Numbered from the stretch's first letter, positions 27,063 to 36,333 are shown. The stretch is DNA of 64,000 nt from PALSA-1006 sp041660815 (GCA_041660815.1 JBAZVN010000005.1:62001-126000), one strand, 5' to 3'. Numbers and translations are program-made. Notes: generated from the sequence alone by a model not told the origin.

Positions 27063-30000
27063 TATGCGGCCTCCTTTTGTTGCGCGGCAATTTCAAGCAA
27101 AGCGCGCTTATATTCGGTTGGCATCACCTTCACGAATTTGGGTAAATACCGACTCCAGTTATCCAAAATTTGCTGGGCGCGCGCGCTACCGGTGTAACGC
27201 AGATGCCGTTCGATTTTGCCGCGCAATGCCGCTTCATCCGCTTTGCCCAAATGATTTAAATGTACGCGCCCGTGAGATTCCACCTCACCGGTTTCACTGG
27301 AAGCCGCTTCTTGCGGAATGGCTTCCAAGGCAACCATCGACATATTGCAGCGTTTGCCAAAGGTACCGTCTTCGTCAAGCACGTAGGCCACGCCGCCCGA
27401 CATTCCTGCGGCAAAATTGCGCCCGGTTTGTCCCAGCACGACCACCATCCCGCCGGTCATATATTCGCAACCGTGATCGCCCAAGCCTTCCACGACCGCA
27501 ACCGCGCCAGAGTTGCGCACGGCAAAACGTTCACCGGCCACCCCGCGGAAATAACACTCGCCGGAAGTTGCGCCGTACAGCACGGTATTGCCGACAATAA
27601 TGTTGTCCTCCGCCACGATCTTGCAATCGTCGGTGGGCTTCACCACGATACGTCCGCCGCACAAGCCTTTGCCGACGTAATCATTGCCTTCGCCGATCAG
27701 CTCAAAGCTGATGCCGTGCGCCAGAAATGCGCCAAAGCTTTGACCTGCCGTGCCGTGCAATTTCACGTTGATAGTGTCAGCCGGCAAACCAGCCTGACCG
27801 TAACGCTTGGCCACTTCGTGCGACAACATGGTGCCCGCCGTGCGATTGGCGTTGCCAATACGCGTTTCGATATGCACCGGCTGTTTGTTGTCCAAGGCGG
27901 CTTGCGCTTGTTGAATCAGTTGATTGTCCAACGCTGCCGCCAAACCGTGATCCTGCTCTTCGGTGTGACGCTGTGAAACATTCGCACCGACCTGTGGCTG
28001 ATGGAATATCTTGGAGAAATCCAAACCTTGCGATTTCCAATGGGCAATGCTCTTTTTCACGTCCAGCAGATCGCTGCGTCCGATCAAATCGTCAAATTTG
28101 CGTATCCCCATTTGCGCCATCAACTCGCGGACTTCTTCCGCGAGGAAGAAGAAGTAGTTCACAACATGCTCGGGTTGACCGGTAAATTTCTTGCGCAGTG
28201 CCGGATCTTGCGTGGCCACACCCACCGGGCACGTATTCAAATGACACTTGCGCATCATGATGCAGCCCTCGACCACCAGAGGAGCAGTAGCAAAACCAAA
28301 TTCATCCGCGCCCAACAACGCGCCGATCAGTACGTCACGACCGGTTTTTAACTGGCCATCGACCTGCAAACCCACGCGACCGCGCAGCTTGTTGAGCACC
28401 AAGGTTTGCTGGGCTTCAGCCAAACCCAATTCCCAGGGGGTACCGGCATGCTTGATGGAAGACAGCGGTGAGGCGCCGGTGCCGCCGTCAAAACCTGAAA
28501 TGACGATGTGATCCGCTTTGGCTTTGGATACGCCTGCGGCCACAGTTCCCACGCCCACTTCCGATACCAGCTTGACCGAAATGGATGCGCTTGGATTTGA
28601 GTTTTTCAAATCGTGAATCAGCTGCGCCAAATCTTCGATGGAATAAATGTCGTGATGCGGAGGCGGAGAAATCAAGCCGACACCAGGTACCGAGAAGCGT
28701 AATTTGGCAATATATTCAGATACTTTGCCGCCGGGCAATTGACCGCCTTCGCCGGGCTTCGCACCTTGTGCCATCTTGATTTGAATTTGATCGGCACTGC
28801 TCAAATATTCTGCAGTCACGCCGAAACGTCCCGAAGCTACCTGTTTAATGCGTGAACGCAGAGAGTCGCCTTCCAGCATCACCAAATCTTTTTCGATACG
28901 TTTTTTACCGATGATTTCGGAGAGTTTTTCGCCCGCTTTTAACACGCGGAAACGGTTGGCATCTTCGCCACCTTCACCGGTATTGGATTTTCCGCCAATA
29001 CGATTCATGGCAATCGCCAGGGTGGTATGCGCTTCCGTCGAAATAGAGCCCAACGACATCGCACCGGTAACAAAACGTTTCACAATTTCTTTGGCGGATT
29101 CAACTTCTGCCAAGGGTACAGCCGCGCCTGCCGGTTTAATTTCAAACAAGCCGCGCAAAGTTTTGAGTTTTTGCGCCTGATCATTAATCAGCTTGGCATA
29201 CTCTTTATAGGTGTTGAAATTATTGGAACGCGTGGCATTTTGCAGCTTGGCAATGGAATCCGGCGTCCACATGTGCTCTTCACCCCGGGTGCGGAATGCA
29301 TACTCACCACCGGCATCCAGCATGTTGGCCAAGACAGGATCATTGCCAAATGCCGCAGTGTGCATACGCACGGCTTCCTCGGCAACTTCACTCAATCCAA
29401 TGCCCTCGATCTGCGTGGCTGTGCCGGAGAAATACTCGCCGACAAATTCAGCGTTCAAGCCGATTGCTTCAAAAATTTGCGCGCCGCAATAAGATTGGTA
29501 CGTTGAAATACCCATCTTGGACATGACTTTTAGCAAACCTTTGTTGAGTCCTTTGATGAAGCGTTTTTTAGCTTCATAGGCATCAATTCCTCCGGGCAAT
29601 TGATCTGCAATCGAGGAAATAGTGTCGAACGCCAACCAGGGACAAACCGCTTCCGCACCGTAACCGGCCAACAGTGCAATGTGGTGCGTTTCGCGTGCAG
29701 AACCGGTATCTACCACCAAGCCGGTGCTGGTACGCAGACCGGCGCGCACCAAATGATGATGCACACCGGAAGTTGCCAATAGCGCTGGAATAGCCACACG
29801 CTCGGACGAAACAGTACGGTCGGACAAAATTAAAATATTGAAACCATCGGCAACCGATTTAACCGCAGCTTTGCGCAATGCCTGCAAGGCGGCAGCACAG
29901 CCTTTTGCGCCCTGCTTGGCCGGGTAAGTAATGTCCAGCACCAAAGCTTTGAATTGTGCTTGGGTAGACTTGTCGATATTGCGCAATTTAGCAATATCTT

Positions 30001-31765
30001 CGTTGGACAGTACCGGCTGATGGGCCTCCAAACGCAACGGAGGATTAGTCTCGTCAATGCCCAACAAATTGGGCTTGGGGCCAATAAAAGTGGTCAAAGA
30101 CATAACGATTTCTTCGCGAATCGGGTCGATTGGCGGATTCGTCACCTGTGCGAATAACTGCTGGAAGTAGTTATATAACACCTTGTTTTTATTGGATAAT
30201 ACAGGAAGCGCCGTATCGGTTCCCATCGAGCCGGTGGCCTCTTCACCCGCCGCCGCCATAGGCGCAATCAGGAATTTAACATCCTCCTGCGTATAGCCAA
30301 AAGCTTGCTGGGCATCCAATAGCGAAGCATTTGCATCCGCCTTTTTGCTGTTCTTCACTTCCGGCAAATCAGCCAGGAAGTAACGCGACTTTTCAATCCA
30401 TTTGCGGTACGGTTTAGCCGTTGCCAATTGTGTTTTTAATTCTGCGTCGTCCACGATGCGTCCGGCCTGCATATCGATCAAAAACATCTTGCCCGGCTGC
30501 AAACGCCACTTCTTCACAATCTTGTGTTGCGGGATAGGCAGTACGCCCATTTCAGAGGCCATCAATACCAAGTCATCTTCAGTGATGAGATATCGTGCCG
30601 GACGTAAACCATTACGATCCAGTGTTGCACCGATCATGCGGCCATCGGTAAAAGCCACGGCGGCGGGTCCATCCCATGGCTCCATTAAAGCGGCATGATA
30701 TTCATAGAATGCGCGGCGTTCTTCATCCATCAAAGGATTGCCAGCCCAAGCTTCCGGGATCAACATCATCATGGCGTGCGGCAGGGTATATCCACCGGCC
30801 ACCAGCAATTCCAATGCGTTATCGAAACACGCCGAATCGGACTGGTTGTCCACAATTAAAGGCCACAGCTTTTCCAAATCTTTGCCGAGGAATTTTGAGG
30901 ACATTGCCGCGTGACGCGCAGCCATCCAATTTACGTTGCCACGCAGGGTATTAATTTCACCGTTGTGCGCAATCATACGGAACGGATGAGCGCGATCCCA
31001 GGTTGGGAAGGTATTGGTGGAAAAACGCTGGTGAACCAACGCGAGAGCGCTCACGACACGGGTGTCTTGCAAATCCAGGAAGTATTGACCAACCTGATCG
31101 GCCAGTAGCATGCCTTTATAAACAATCGTACGGGACGACAATGAAGGCACGTAAAAGCCACTTCCCCGATTGTTCGGCAAGTCGCGCACCGCATGTTCAA
31201 CCGTTTTGCGAATCACAAATAGCTTGCGCTCGAAGCTATCCTGATCCGGTGTCTTTGCGCCTCGTCCGATAAATACCTGACGCACGACCGGTTCAACCGC
31301 TTTTACGCTTTCGCCCAGTCCGCCACCATTGACCGGTACATTGCGCCAACCGATCAGTTGCTGGCCTTCGGCTTTAATTTTTTCTGCTATGGTACGCTCG
31401 CAGGCGGCACGCGCTTCAACATCACGCGGCAAAAACACCATACCCACACCGTAATCACCAACTGCCGGTAACGAAATTTCGCCCCAGTTCATTTCATCGC
31501 GCAGAAATTGATCGGGAATCTGCAGCAATATTCCCGCGCCATCCCCTTCCAGAGGATCTGCGCCCACGGCACCGCGGTGAGTAAGATTTTTCAGAATCTG
31601 CAAGCCCTGACTCACGATGTCATGACTCTTGTTTCCTTTGATATGTGCCACAAAACCGACACCGCACGCATCATGCTCATGACGCGGATCATATAAACCT
31701 TGTTGTTCCGGCAGCTCGTATTGGACAGGCACTTGAATATTTTTTTGCAACGAAGAATGGCTCAC
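27062..31765 (-). CDS. gltB: Glutamate synthase (NADPH) large subunit
   Basis: A 1567-residue enzyme that makes two glutamates from glutamine and 2-oxoglutarate. The N-terminal class-II amidotransferase begins at Cys34 (HDACGVGFVAH), implying removal of a 33-residue propeptide. The central and FMN domains include GEGGEDANRFRVLKAG, LPGGKVSEYIAKLRFS and SPPPHHDIYSIEDL, and the 3Fe-4S cysteines lie in CHLNTCPVGVATQDP. The C-terminal beta-helix domain contains GGMVVVLGQTGRNFAAGM. It starts with GTG at 31765 after AAGGA. A terminator-like hairpin in its leader suggests attenuation. Confidence 0.98.
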   Translation of the reverse strand: MSHSSLQKNIQVPVQYELPEQQGLYDPRHEHDACGVGFVAHIKGNKSHDIVSQGLQILKNLTHRGAVGADPLEGDGAGILLQIPDQFLRDEMNWGEISLPAVGDYGVGMVFLPRDVEARAACERTIAEKIKAEGQQLIGWRNVPVNGGGLGESVKAVEPVVRQVFIGRGAKTPDQDSFERKLFVIRKTVEHAVRDLPNNRGSGFYVPSLSSRTIVYKGMLLADQVGQYFLDLQDTRVVSALALVHQRFSTNTFPTWDRAHPFRMIAHNGEINTLRGNVNWMAARHAAMSSKFLGKDLEKLWPLIVDNQSDSACFDNALELLVAGGYTLPHAMMMLIPEAWAGNPLMDEERRAFYEYHAALMEPWDGPAAVAFTDGRMIGATLDRNGLRPARYLITEDDLVLMASEMGVLPIPQHKIVKKWRLQPGKMFLIDMQAGRIVDDAELKTQLATAKPYRKWIEKSRYFLADLPEVKNSKKADANASLLDAQQAFGYTQEDVKFLIAPMAAAGEEATGSMGTDTALPVLSNKNKVLYNYFQQLFAQVTNPPIDPIREEIVMSLTTFIGPKPNLLGIDETNPPLRLEAHQPVLSNEDIAKLRNIDKSTQAQFKALVLDITYPAKQGAKGCAAALQALRKAAVKSVADGFNILILSDRTVSSERVAIPALLATSGVHHHLVRAGLRTSTGLVVDTGSARETHHIALLAGYGAEAVCPWLAFDTISSIADQLPGGIDAYEAKKRFIKGLNKGLLKVMSKMGISTYQSYCGAQIFEAIGLNAEFVGEYFSGTATQIEGIGLSEVAEEAVRMHTAAFGNDPVLANMLDAGGEYAFRTRGEEHMWTPDSIAKLQNATRSNNFNTYKEYAKLINDQAQKLKTLRGLFEIKPAGAAVPLAEVESAKEIVKRFVTGAMSLGSISTEAHTTLAIAMNRIGGKSNTGEGGEDANRFRVLKAGEKLSEIIGKKRIEKDLVMLEGDSLRSRIKQVASGRFGVTAEYLSSADQIQIKMAQGAKPGEGGQLPGGKVSEYIAKLRFSVPGVGLISPPPHHDIYSIEDLAQLIHDLKNSNPSASISVKLVSEVGVGTVAAGVSKAKADHIVISGFDGGTGASPLSSIKHAGTPWELGLAEAQQTLVLNKLRGRVGLQVDGQLKTGRDVLIGALLGADEFGFATAPLVVEGCIMMRKCHLNTCPVGVATQDPALRKKFTGQPEHVVNYFFFLAEEVRELMAQMGIRKFDDLIGRSDLLDVKKSIAHWKSQGLDFSKIFHQPQVGANVSQRHTEEQDHGLAAALDNQLIQQAQAALDNKQPVHIETRIGNANRTAGTMLSHEVAKRYGQAGLPADTINVKLHGTAGQSFGAFLAHGISFELIGEGNDYVGKGLCGGRIVVKPTDDCKIVAEDNIIVGNTVLYGATSGECYFRGVAGERFAVRNSGAVAVVEGLGDHGCEYMTGGMVVVLGQTGRNFAAGMSGGVAYVLDEDGTFGKRCNMSMVALEAIPQEAASSETGEVESHGRVHLNHLGKADEAALRGKIERHLRYTGSARAQQILDNWSRYLPKFVKVMPTEYKRALLEIAAQQKEAA

Positions 31766-31790
31766 GATATTCCTTCTATTTCTTTACGGC

Positions 31791-31812
31791 AAAAAAGGCG
31801 GCTAATGCCACC
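31791..31812 (-). terminator. Terminator-like hairpin in the gltB leader
   Basis: Read on the minus strand, ggtggc-atta-gccgcc forms a 6-bp stem (one G-U pair) followed at once by six Ts (31796-31791). It ends 25 bp before the gltB GTG, inside the presumed 5' leader. It could attenuate gltBD transcription or end a short RNA. No complete alternative antiterminator was found by eye. Confidence 0.6.
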
Positions 31813-31903
31813 TCAGGTAGTTAATTTTCCAGCGAAAGGTCGCGAATGTTACTCCGTCTCGAAAACGTGAGCAACTGCATCGACTTAAGCTTATATATTA
31901 TTA

Positions 31904-31932
31904 TTGAATATTAGAAAACTCTAATATATAAT
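31904..31932 (+). promoter_or_regulatory. Sigma70-type promoter with operator palindrome
   Basis: The -35 TTGAAT (31904-31909) and -10 TATAAT (31927-31932) are 17 bp apart. The spacer holds a hyphenated palindrome, atattag-N6-ctaatat (31908-31927). The start codon follows 31 bp after the -10. AT-rich palindromes in this position resemble operators of ArsR-family sulfur-responsive repressors (BigR/SqrR); that comparison is from memory. No repressor gene is nearby. Confidence 0.65.
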
Positions 31933-31963
31933 GCCTGCCCATTGGAGTAACGGAATATAGCGA

Positions 31964-33598
31964 ATGAGTGCGAAAAATATATTGATTATCGGCGGCGTAG
32001 CAGCAGGTGCCACAGCGGCGGCCAAAATACGCCGGCTTGATGAACATGCCACGATAACCCTGCTCGACCGCGGCCCCTATGTGAGCTTTGCCAATTGCGG
32101 ACTTCCGTATTTCATCAGTCGTGACATCGAAAAACGTTCTTCCTTGTTGTTGCAAACCCCGGAAGGTTTTCAAAGTCGTTATCGGGTAGATGTACACCTT
32201 GAAACCGAGGTGCTGTCCATTGATCGCAGCCGCAAAGTAGTATTGGCGCGCGGCCCGCAGGGAGAAATTGAATACGCTTACGACAAACTTTTAATGGCAC
32301 AGGGTGGCACTCCGTTTATTCCCGCTTTACCCGGTGTCGAACAAAGCCACGTTTTCAAATTGTGGACGATTCCCGATATGGATCGGATTCACGAATACCT
32401 TGAAATACACTCACCCAAGCACGCAGTTATTGCCGGGGGTGGTTTCATCGGACTTGAAATGGCAGAAGCGCTGCATGCGCGCGGTTTGCAAGTTACGCTG
32501 GTGGAACTTGCCGATCAGGTGATGGCACAGATGGATCCCGAATTTGGCGCAATGATTCGTGGCGAACTTGAGACTAAAGGTGTTCAGGTTATCACCGGAG
32601 TCGGTGTTGCTACGATTGAAAAAAATTCACTTGCGCTTACTGATGGCCGGATAATTTCTGCTGATATGGTGTTGCTCTCCATCGGCGTGCGTCCCGAACT
32701 TGGTTTGGCTAAACAAGCCGGCTTAAACATTGGCGCTTCCGGCGGTCTGGTGGTGGATGAATTTCTATGCACCTCGGATAAAGATATCTATGCTGCGGGC
32801 GACATGGTGGAAATTACGCACCGCATTCTCAACAAAAAAGTACGCATTCCATTGGCCGGCCCGGCAAACAAACAGGGGCGGATTGTGGCTGAAAATATGC
32901 TTGGCGGCAATACTGCCTACCACGGTGCACTGGGAACTTCAGTGGTGAAAGTATTTGATCAAACTGCAGCGGTTACCGGCTTATCCGAAAAAACCGCACG
33001 TGACGCCGGATTGAATGTGGGTACAGCGTTTATCAGCAAATACCACCATGCATCTTATTATCCGGGCGCAACCCCGCTGACCTTAAAGCTGGTGTATCAA
33101 ATGCAGGATGGACAGTTGCTCGGTGCCCAGGCTTTTGGCAAAAACGGTGCCGACAAACGCATCGATGTGTTGGCGACCGCCTTGCATGGAAAAATGACAT
33201 TGGCGGATTTGGCCGAATTGGATTTGGCTTATGCTCCGCCCTATTCCAGCGCGCATGACCCGGTTAATATGGCGGCTTTTGTCGGGTTAAATCATCTCAG
33301 CGGATTTAGCCCGCTCAAAACGCCACAGGAAACCATCGAAGCGTTGCAGTCCGGCGCGGGCATGTTGCTGGATGTGCGTACACTCGGCGAACAATCGCGC
33401 GAACCGGTGGATGGCGTTTTAGCTATTCCTGCCGATGAAATTCGTGATCGATTAACCGAGATTCCGCGCGATATCCAATTGTATTTATTAAGTAAAGATG
33501 GAGCGTTGGGGCATATTGTGCTGCGTGTTTTAGTGGCAAACGGCTTCAGCAACGTATACAACATTGCAGGTGGTTATTCTGCAATTAAATGGTTTTAA
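31964..33598 (+). CDS. CoA-disulfide reductase-like flavoprotein with C-terminal rhodanese domain
   Basis: A 544-residue FAD/NAD(P)-dependent oxidoreductase. It shows FAD-binding IIGGVAAGATAAAKIRR, a single redox Cys45 in SFANCGLPYF typical of CoA-disulfide reductases and persulfide reductases, the second nucleotide site AVIAGGGFIGLEMAEAL and YAAGDMVEITH. The last ~95 residues are a rhodanese domain, but where the catalytic Cys is expected the loop reads LSKDG, with Ser at the Cys position. That domain is probably not a sulfurtransferase. The next gene encodes an intact single-domain rhodanese, suggesting joint handling of low-molecular-weight persulfides. Expression is probably driven by the promoter/operator at 31904-31932. 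Confidence 0.9.
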   Translation: MSAKNILIIGGVAAGATAAAKIRRLDEHATITLLDRGPYVSFANCGLPYFISRDIEKRSSLLLQTPEGFQSRYRVDVHLETEVLSIDRSRKVVLARGPQGEIEYAYDKLLMAQGGTPFIPALPGVEQSHVFKLWTIPDMDRIHEYLEIHSPKHAVIAGGGFIGLEMAEALHARGLQVTLVELADQVMAQMDPEFGAMIRGELETKGVQVITGVGVATIEKNSLALTDGRIISADMVLLSIGVRPELGLAKQAGLNIGASGGLVVDEFLCTSDKDIYAAGDMVEITHRILNKKVRIPLAGPANKQGRIVAENMLGGNTAYHGALGTSVVKVFDQTAAVTGLSEKTARDAGLNVGTAFISKYHHASYYPGATPLTLKLVYQMQDGQLLGAQAFGKNGADKRIDVLATALHGKMTLADLAELDLAYAPPYSSAHDPVNMAAFVGLNHLSGFSPLKTPQETIEALQSGAGMLLDVRTLGEQSREPVDGVLAIPADEIRDRLTEIPRDIQLYLLSKDGALGHIVLRVLVANGFSNVYNIAGGYSAIKWF

Positions 33599-33621
33599 AC
33601 TAGAAAACAGGAGATATAAAA

Positions 33622-33930
33622 ATGGGATTTTTTAATTCATTAATGAGCAAGCCAAGCAATTCAATCGATTTATCGGCAAAAATTCAATCCGGAGTCACGG
33701 TAGTAGACGTACGCTCCAAAGCTGAATTCAACGACGGCCATCATGCCAAAGCCACCAATATTCCTTTGGATACCTTGCATGCCCGCATCGACGAAATTGG
33801 CCCCAAGGACAAAGGAATCATTGTGTATTGTGCTTCCGGCGCGCGCAGTGCTATGGCCGCACGCATGCTAAAAGCTGCGGGTTTTATGGATGTTATTAAT
33901 GCCGGTGGATTAGCGGATATGCCCAGGTAA
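33622..33930 (+). CDS. Single-domain rhodanese sulfurtransferase
   Basis: A 102-residue rhodanese with VVDVRSKAEFNDGHHAKATN and an intact active-site loop IVYCASGARS (Cys70). It lacks an export signal and should be cytoplasmic. AGGAG lies just upstream of ATG 33622. It is 23 bp after the reductase gene in the same operon and could supply the sulfurtransferase activity that the fused domain upstream seems to have lost. An intrinsic terminator follows. Confidence 0.93.
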   Translation: MGFFNSLMSKPSNSIDLSAKIQSGVTVVDVRSKAEFNDGHHAKATNIPLDTLHARIDEIGPKDKGIIVYCASGARSAMAARMLKAAGFMDVINAGGLADMPR

Positions 33931-33964
33931 TATTTTGCACCCGTACCTTCTTTAGTGGATTCAG

Positions 33965-33999
33965 GCATCTCTAAATACATTGTTTAGGGGTGCTTTTTA
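33965..33999 (+). terminator. Intrinsic terminator after the rhodanese gene
   Basis: An 11-bp stem with two G-U pairs (gcatctctaaa / tttaggggtgc, 33965-33975 and 33983-33993) and a 7-nt loop, followed by tttttattt. It ends the reductase-rhodanese operon. It overlaps the final codons of the convergent membrane-protein gene. Confidence 0.8.
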
Positions 34000-34466
34000 T
34001 TTATTGAAGAGTTGGGAGCCTCGCGCTTCGTGGCCTGGCTAATTGCACTGGCTTCCATCACGGCGGTAACCATCACCGCAATAAGTGTTGGCAACAATCC
34101 AATACGGGTTAGAGCCGTCCATAATATTTGCTTCATGCTGGGTTCGTGGGCAGTTAAGCTAATCAACCATGCAAGTAAAATAAGTACCGCTGAAATGGCA
34201 TAACCAAGCAGCAACCACCTGCCGTTTTTAACTGCCAATTGCCAGTGCGCCGCGACAAATTCATTGTTAATATTTTTACCTCGCCTATATATAAAATAAA
34301 TAGTCGCGCTTGAACTGAACAATGGCAAGAGCAATCCCAGCATCCCCATGTGCAGGGAAATAACGGCAGGCACCATCAATAGGTTGAATGCAAATAGCAT
34401 AACAATCATCAGGTTATGCGGTAGAGTGGCTTGCTTAACCTGTGCTGCGCTGGCTTCAAATTGCAT
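33984..34466 (-). CDS. Small four-helix membrane protein, unknown function
   Basis: A 160-residue protein with about four hydrophobic segments (roughly 17-37, 40-62, 84-104 and 118-140) and short polar ends. I recognise no domain. The stop lies inside the terminator of the convergent rhodanese gene, so the last residues (NKKHP) may not be conserved. Codon use looks like the neighbours', and the frame is the only long one here. It is divergent from the methyltransferase gene, with two palindromes between them. Confidence 0.7.
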   Translation of the reverse strand: MQFEASAAQVKQATLPHNLMIVMLFAFNLLMVPAVISLHMGMLGLLLPLFSSSATIYFIYRRGKNINNEFVAAHWQLAVKNGRWLLLGYAISAVLILLAWLISLTAHEPSMKQILWTALTRIGLLPTLIAVMVTAVMEASAISQATKREAPNSSINKKHP

Positions 34467-34510
34467 GATTTAATTCCTTGTTTTTTTCGTTGAGGTACGC
34501 TTTAGCTATC

Positions 34511-34524
34511 AGGTCAATTGACCT
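34511..34524. promoter_or_regulatory. 14-bp perfect palindrome in a divergent intergenic region
   Basis: AGGTCAATTGACCT is a perfect palindrome with no spacer, 45 bp upstream of the membrane-protein gene and 104 bp upstream of the methyltransferase gene. Size and position fit a dimeric repressor site. The regulator is unknown. Confidence 0.45.
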
Positions 34525-34549
34525 TTGGAAAACATTGGAAAATTAGGAT

Positions 34550-34564
34550 GTGCTAATATAGCAC
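34550..34564. promoter_or_regulatory. 15-bp hyphenated palindrome upstream of the methyltransferase gene
   Basis: gtgcta-ata-tagcac has perfect 6-bp arms and sits 63 bp before ATG 34628. It contains a TAATAT that could be a -10 element, though no convincing -35 was found at proper spacing. It is a candidate operator. Confidence 0.4.
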
Positions 34565-34627
34565 TCGGACCAACTGAATACAATTCCGTAGGCAATTTGA
34601 ATAAATTTTTAGATAAAGAACCCTCAC

Positions 34628-35230
34628 ATGAAAAAATTATGGGACGAGCGCTACGCGATCGATGAATATTTTTACGGAACCCAAGCGAATGATTTTCTGG
34701 TTTCCCAAAGTGGGTTATTGGCATCCGGCCAGAGCTGTTTGGCTGTCGCCGACGGGGAAGGACGTAATGGCGTATGGCTTGCGGAACAGGGTTTGCAGGT
34801 ACGCTCTCTGGATTATTCAAATGTTGCGCAGCTTAAAGCGCAAAAGCTTGCCCGCCAACGTAGGGTTTCAATTGATTTTGAGCAGGCAGATTTATTGCAG
34901 TGGAACTGGGGTGAAAACCGTTTTGATATCGTTGTCGGAATTTTTGTGCAATTTGTCAGCGGTGCGCAACGTGATTTTTTATTTGAACAAATGCAGCGTT
35001 GCCTTAAACCGAGCGGACTGTTATTACTACAAGGCTATACCCCGCGCCAGCTTGAATTCAAAACCGGCGGTCCGTCACAGATAGAAAATTTATATACGGA
35101 AGAGATTCTGCGCGGCGCTTTTTCCGAACTGGATGTTTTGCATCTGTGTGAACATGATGCTGTTATCCGTGAAGGTGTTGGACACAACGGCATGTCTGCA
35201 CTGATCGATTTTGTTGGCCGTAAAACTTAA
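34628..35230 (+). CDS. SAM-dependent methyltransferase (TehB-like class I)
   Basis: A 200-residue class I methyltransferase. It opens with WDERYAIDEYFYGTQANDFL, a hallmark of the TehB/thiopurine-like group. Motif I reads AVADGEGRNGVWLAEQG, the acidic residue of motif II lies in LDYSN, and DIVVGIFVQF is motif IV. The substrate is unknown; tellurite or selenium resistance is one possibility in this group. No membrane segment is seen. trxC follows 31 bp later. Confidence 0.85.
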   Translation: MKKLWDERYAIDEYFYGTQANDFLVSQSGLLASGQSCLAVADGEGRNGVWLAEQGLQVRSLDYSNVAQLKAQKLARQRRVSIDFEQADLLQWNWGENRFDIVVGIFVQFVSGAQRDFLFEQMQRCLKPSGLLLLQGYTPRQLEFKTGGPSQIENLYTEEILRGAFSELDVLHLCEHDAVIREGVGHNGMSALIDFVGRKT

Positions 35231-35261
35231 TTTTTGAAGCACCCTAAATTAGGAGATTTGT

Positions 35262-35687
35262 ATGATTCATATTATCTGCCCGCATTGTGATGCAACCAAC
35301 CGTTTACCCAAAGAAAAACTCCATGAATCCGGTAACTGCGGCAAATGCCATCAGCCCTTATTTTCCGGTCATCCGCTGGAGCTGAATGAAGCGCGCTTTG
35401 ACAAATATTTTGCCCAATCTGAAATTCCATTGGTGGTTGATTTTTGGGCGCCCTGGTGCGGTCCTTGTCGCATGATGGCACCGGCGTTTAGCGAAGCCGC
35501 TCGGCAATTGGAGCCTAACTATCGCCTGGTTAAAGTTAACACCGAAGAAGCGCAAAACCTCGGCGCACGCTTTAACATCCGCAGCATCCCAACCTTGGCG
35601 ATTTTCCACAAGGGCCATGAGATTGCACGCCAGTCCGGCGCGATGGATACCGGCGGAATTGTACGCTGGGTAAAAAGCAACAGTTGA
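35262..35687 (+). CDS. trxC: Thioredoxin 2 (zinc-binding)
   Basis: A 141-residue thioredoxin with an N-terminal zinc ribbon (CPHC at 6-9, CGKC at 26-29) that distinguishes TrxC from TrxA. The active site WCGPC (Cys66, Cys69) and the cis-Pro in IRSIPTLAIF are intact. It is a cytosolic disulfide reductase, often induced by oxidative stress. AGGAG precedes the ATG. It lies between a methyltransferase and mog on the same strand. Confidence 0.96.
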   Translation: MIHIICPHCDATNRLPKEKLHESGNCGKCHQPLFSGHPLELNEARFDKYFAQSEIPLVVDFWAPWCGPCRMMAPAFSEAARQLEPNYRLVKVNTEEAQNLGARFNIRSIPTLAIFHKGHEIARQSGAMDTGGIVRWVKSNS

Positions 35688-35723
35688 GCCTTTCCGGGTT
35701 TTATCTAAATTAGAAAGTATTAA

Positions 35724-36269
35724 ATGAGTTCAGCGAAAATCGGCATTCTCACCATTTCAGATCGCGCCAGTCGTGGTGAATATGAAGACAAGGGCGGGCC
35801 CGCCATGCACGCCTGGTTTTCACGCGTATTAACCAGCCCTTGGGAAGCTGTTGCGCGCGTAATTCCAGACGAACAATCGCTAATTGAAGCGACCCTGATC
35901 GAACTGAGCGATATTGTGGGGTGCAGCCTGATCGTGACCACCGGCGGCACCGGCCCCGCACTGCGTGACGTTACGCCGGAGGCGACCGAGGCCGTGTGTG
36001 AAAAAATACTCCCGGGATTTGGCGAGCTCATGCGCAGTGCTTCTTTGAAATTTGTTCCTACCGCAATTTTGTCACGCCAGACTGCCGGTATTCGCGGTAA
36101 AAGTCTGATCATTAATTTGCCCGGAAAACCTTCAGCGATTGATGATTGTCTAAATGCCGTGTTTCCTGCCGTGCCCTACTGCATTGATTTAATTGAAGGC
36201 GCTTATCTGGAAACCGATCCTGCTCAGTGTAAAACTTTTCGTCCTGCGCACGCAAAAATAGTTCAATAA
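35724..36269 (+). CDS. mog: Molybdopterin adenylyltransferase
   Basis: A 181-residue MogA/MoaB-fold protein that adenylates molybdopterin before metal insertion. Key motifs are IGILTISDRASRGEYEDKGG at the start and IVTTGGTGPALRDVTPEAT in the middle, with INLPGKPSAIDDCL near the end. It provides cofactor for molybdoenzymes; the napA nitrate reductase nearby needs a bis-MGD cofactor, which shares earlier steps. It converges with the dioxygenase gene. Confidence 0.95.
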   Translation: MSSAKIGILTISDRASRGEYEDKGGPAMHAWFSRVLTSPWEAVARVIPDEQSLIEATLIELSDIVGCSLIVTTGGTGPALRDVTPEATEAVCEKILPGFGELMRSASLKFVPTAILSRQTAGIRGKSLIINLPGKPSAIDDCLNAVFPAVPYCIDLIEGAYLETDPAQCKTFRPAHAKIVQ

Positions 36270-36333
36270 ATCATATGGTTATTGCAATTACGTGTGGCAT
36301 TTTAACAATTTCGCCAAACTAAAACACGCGTTT

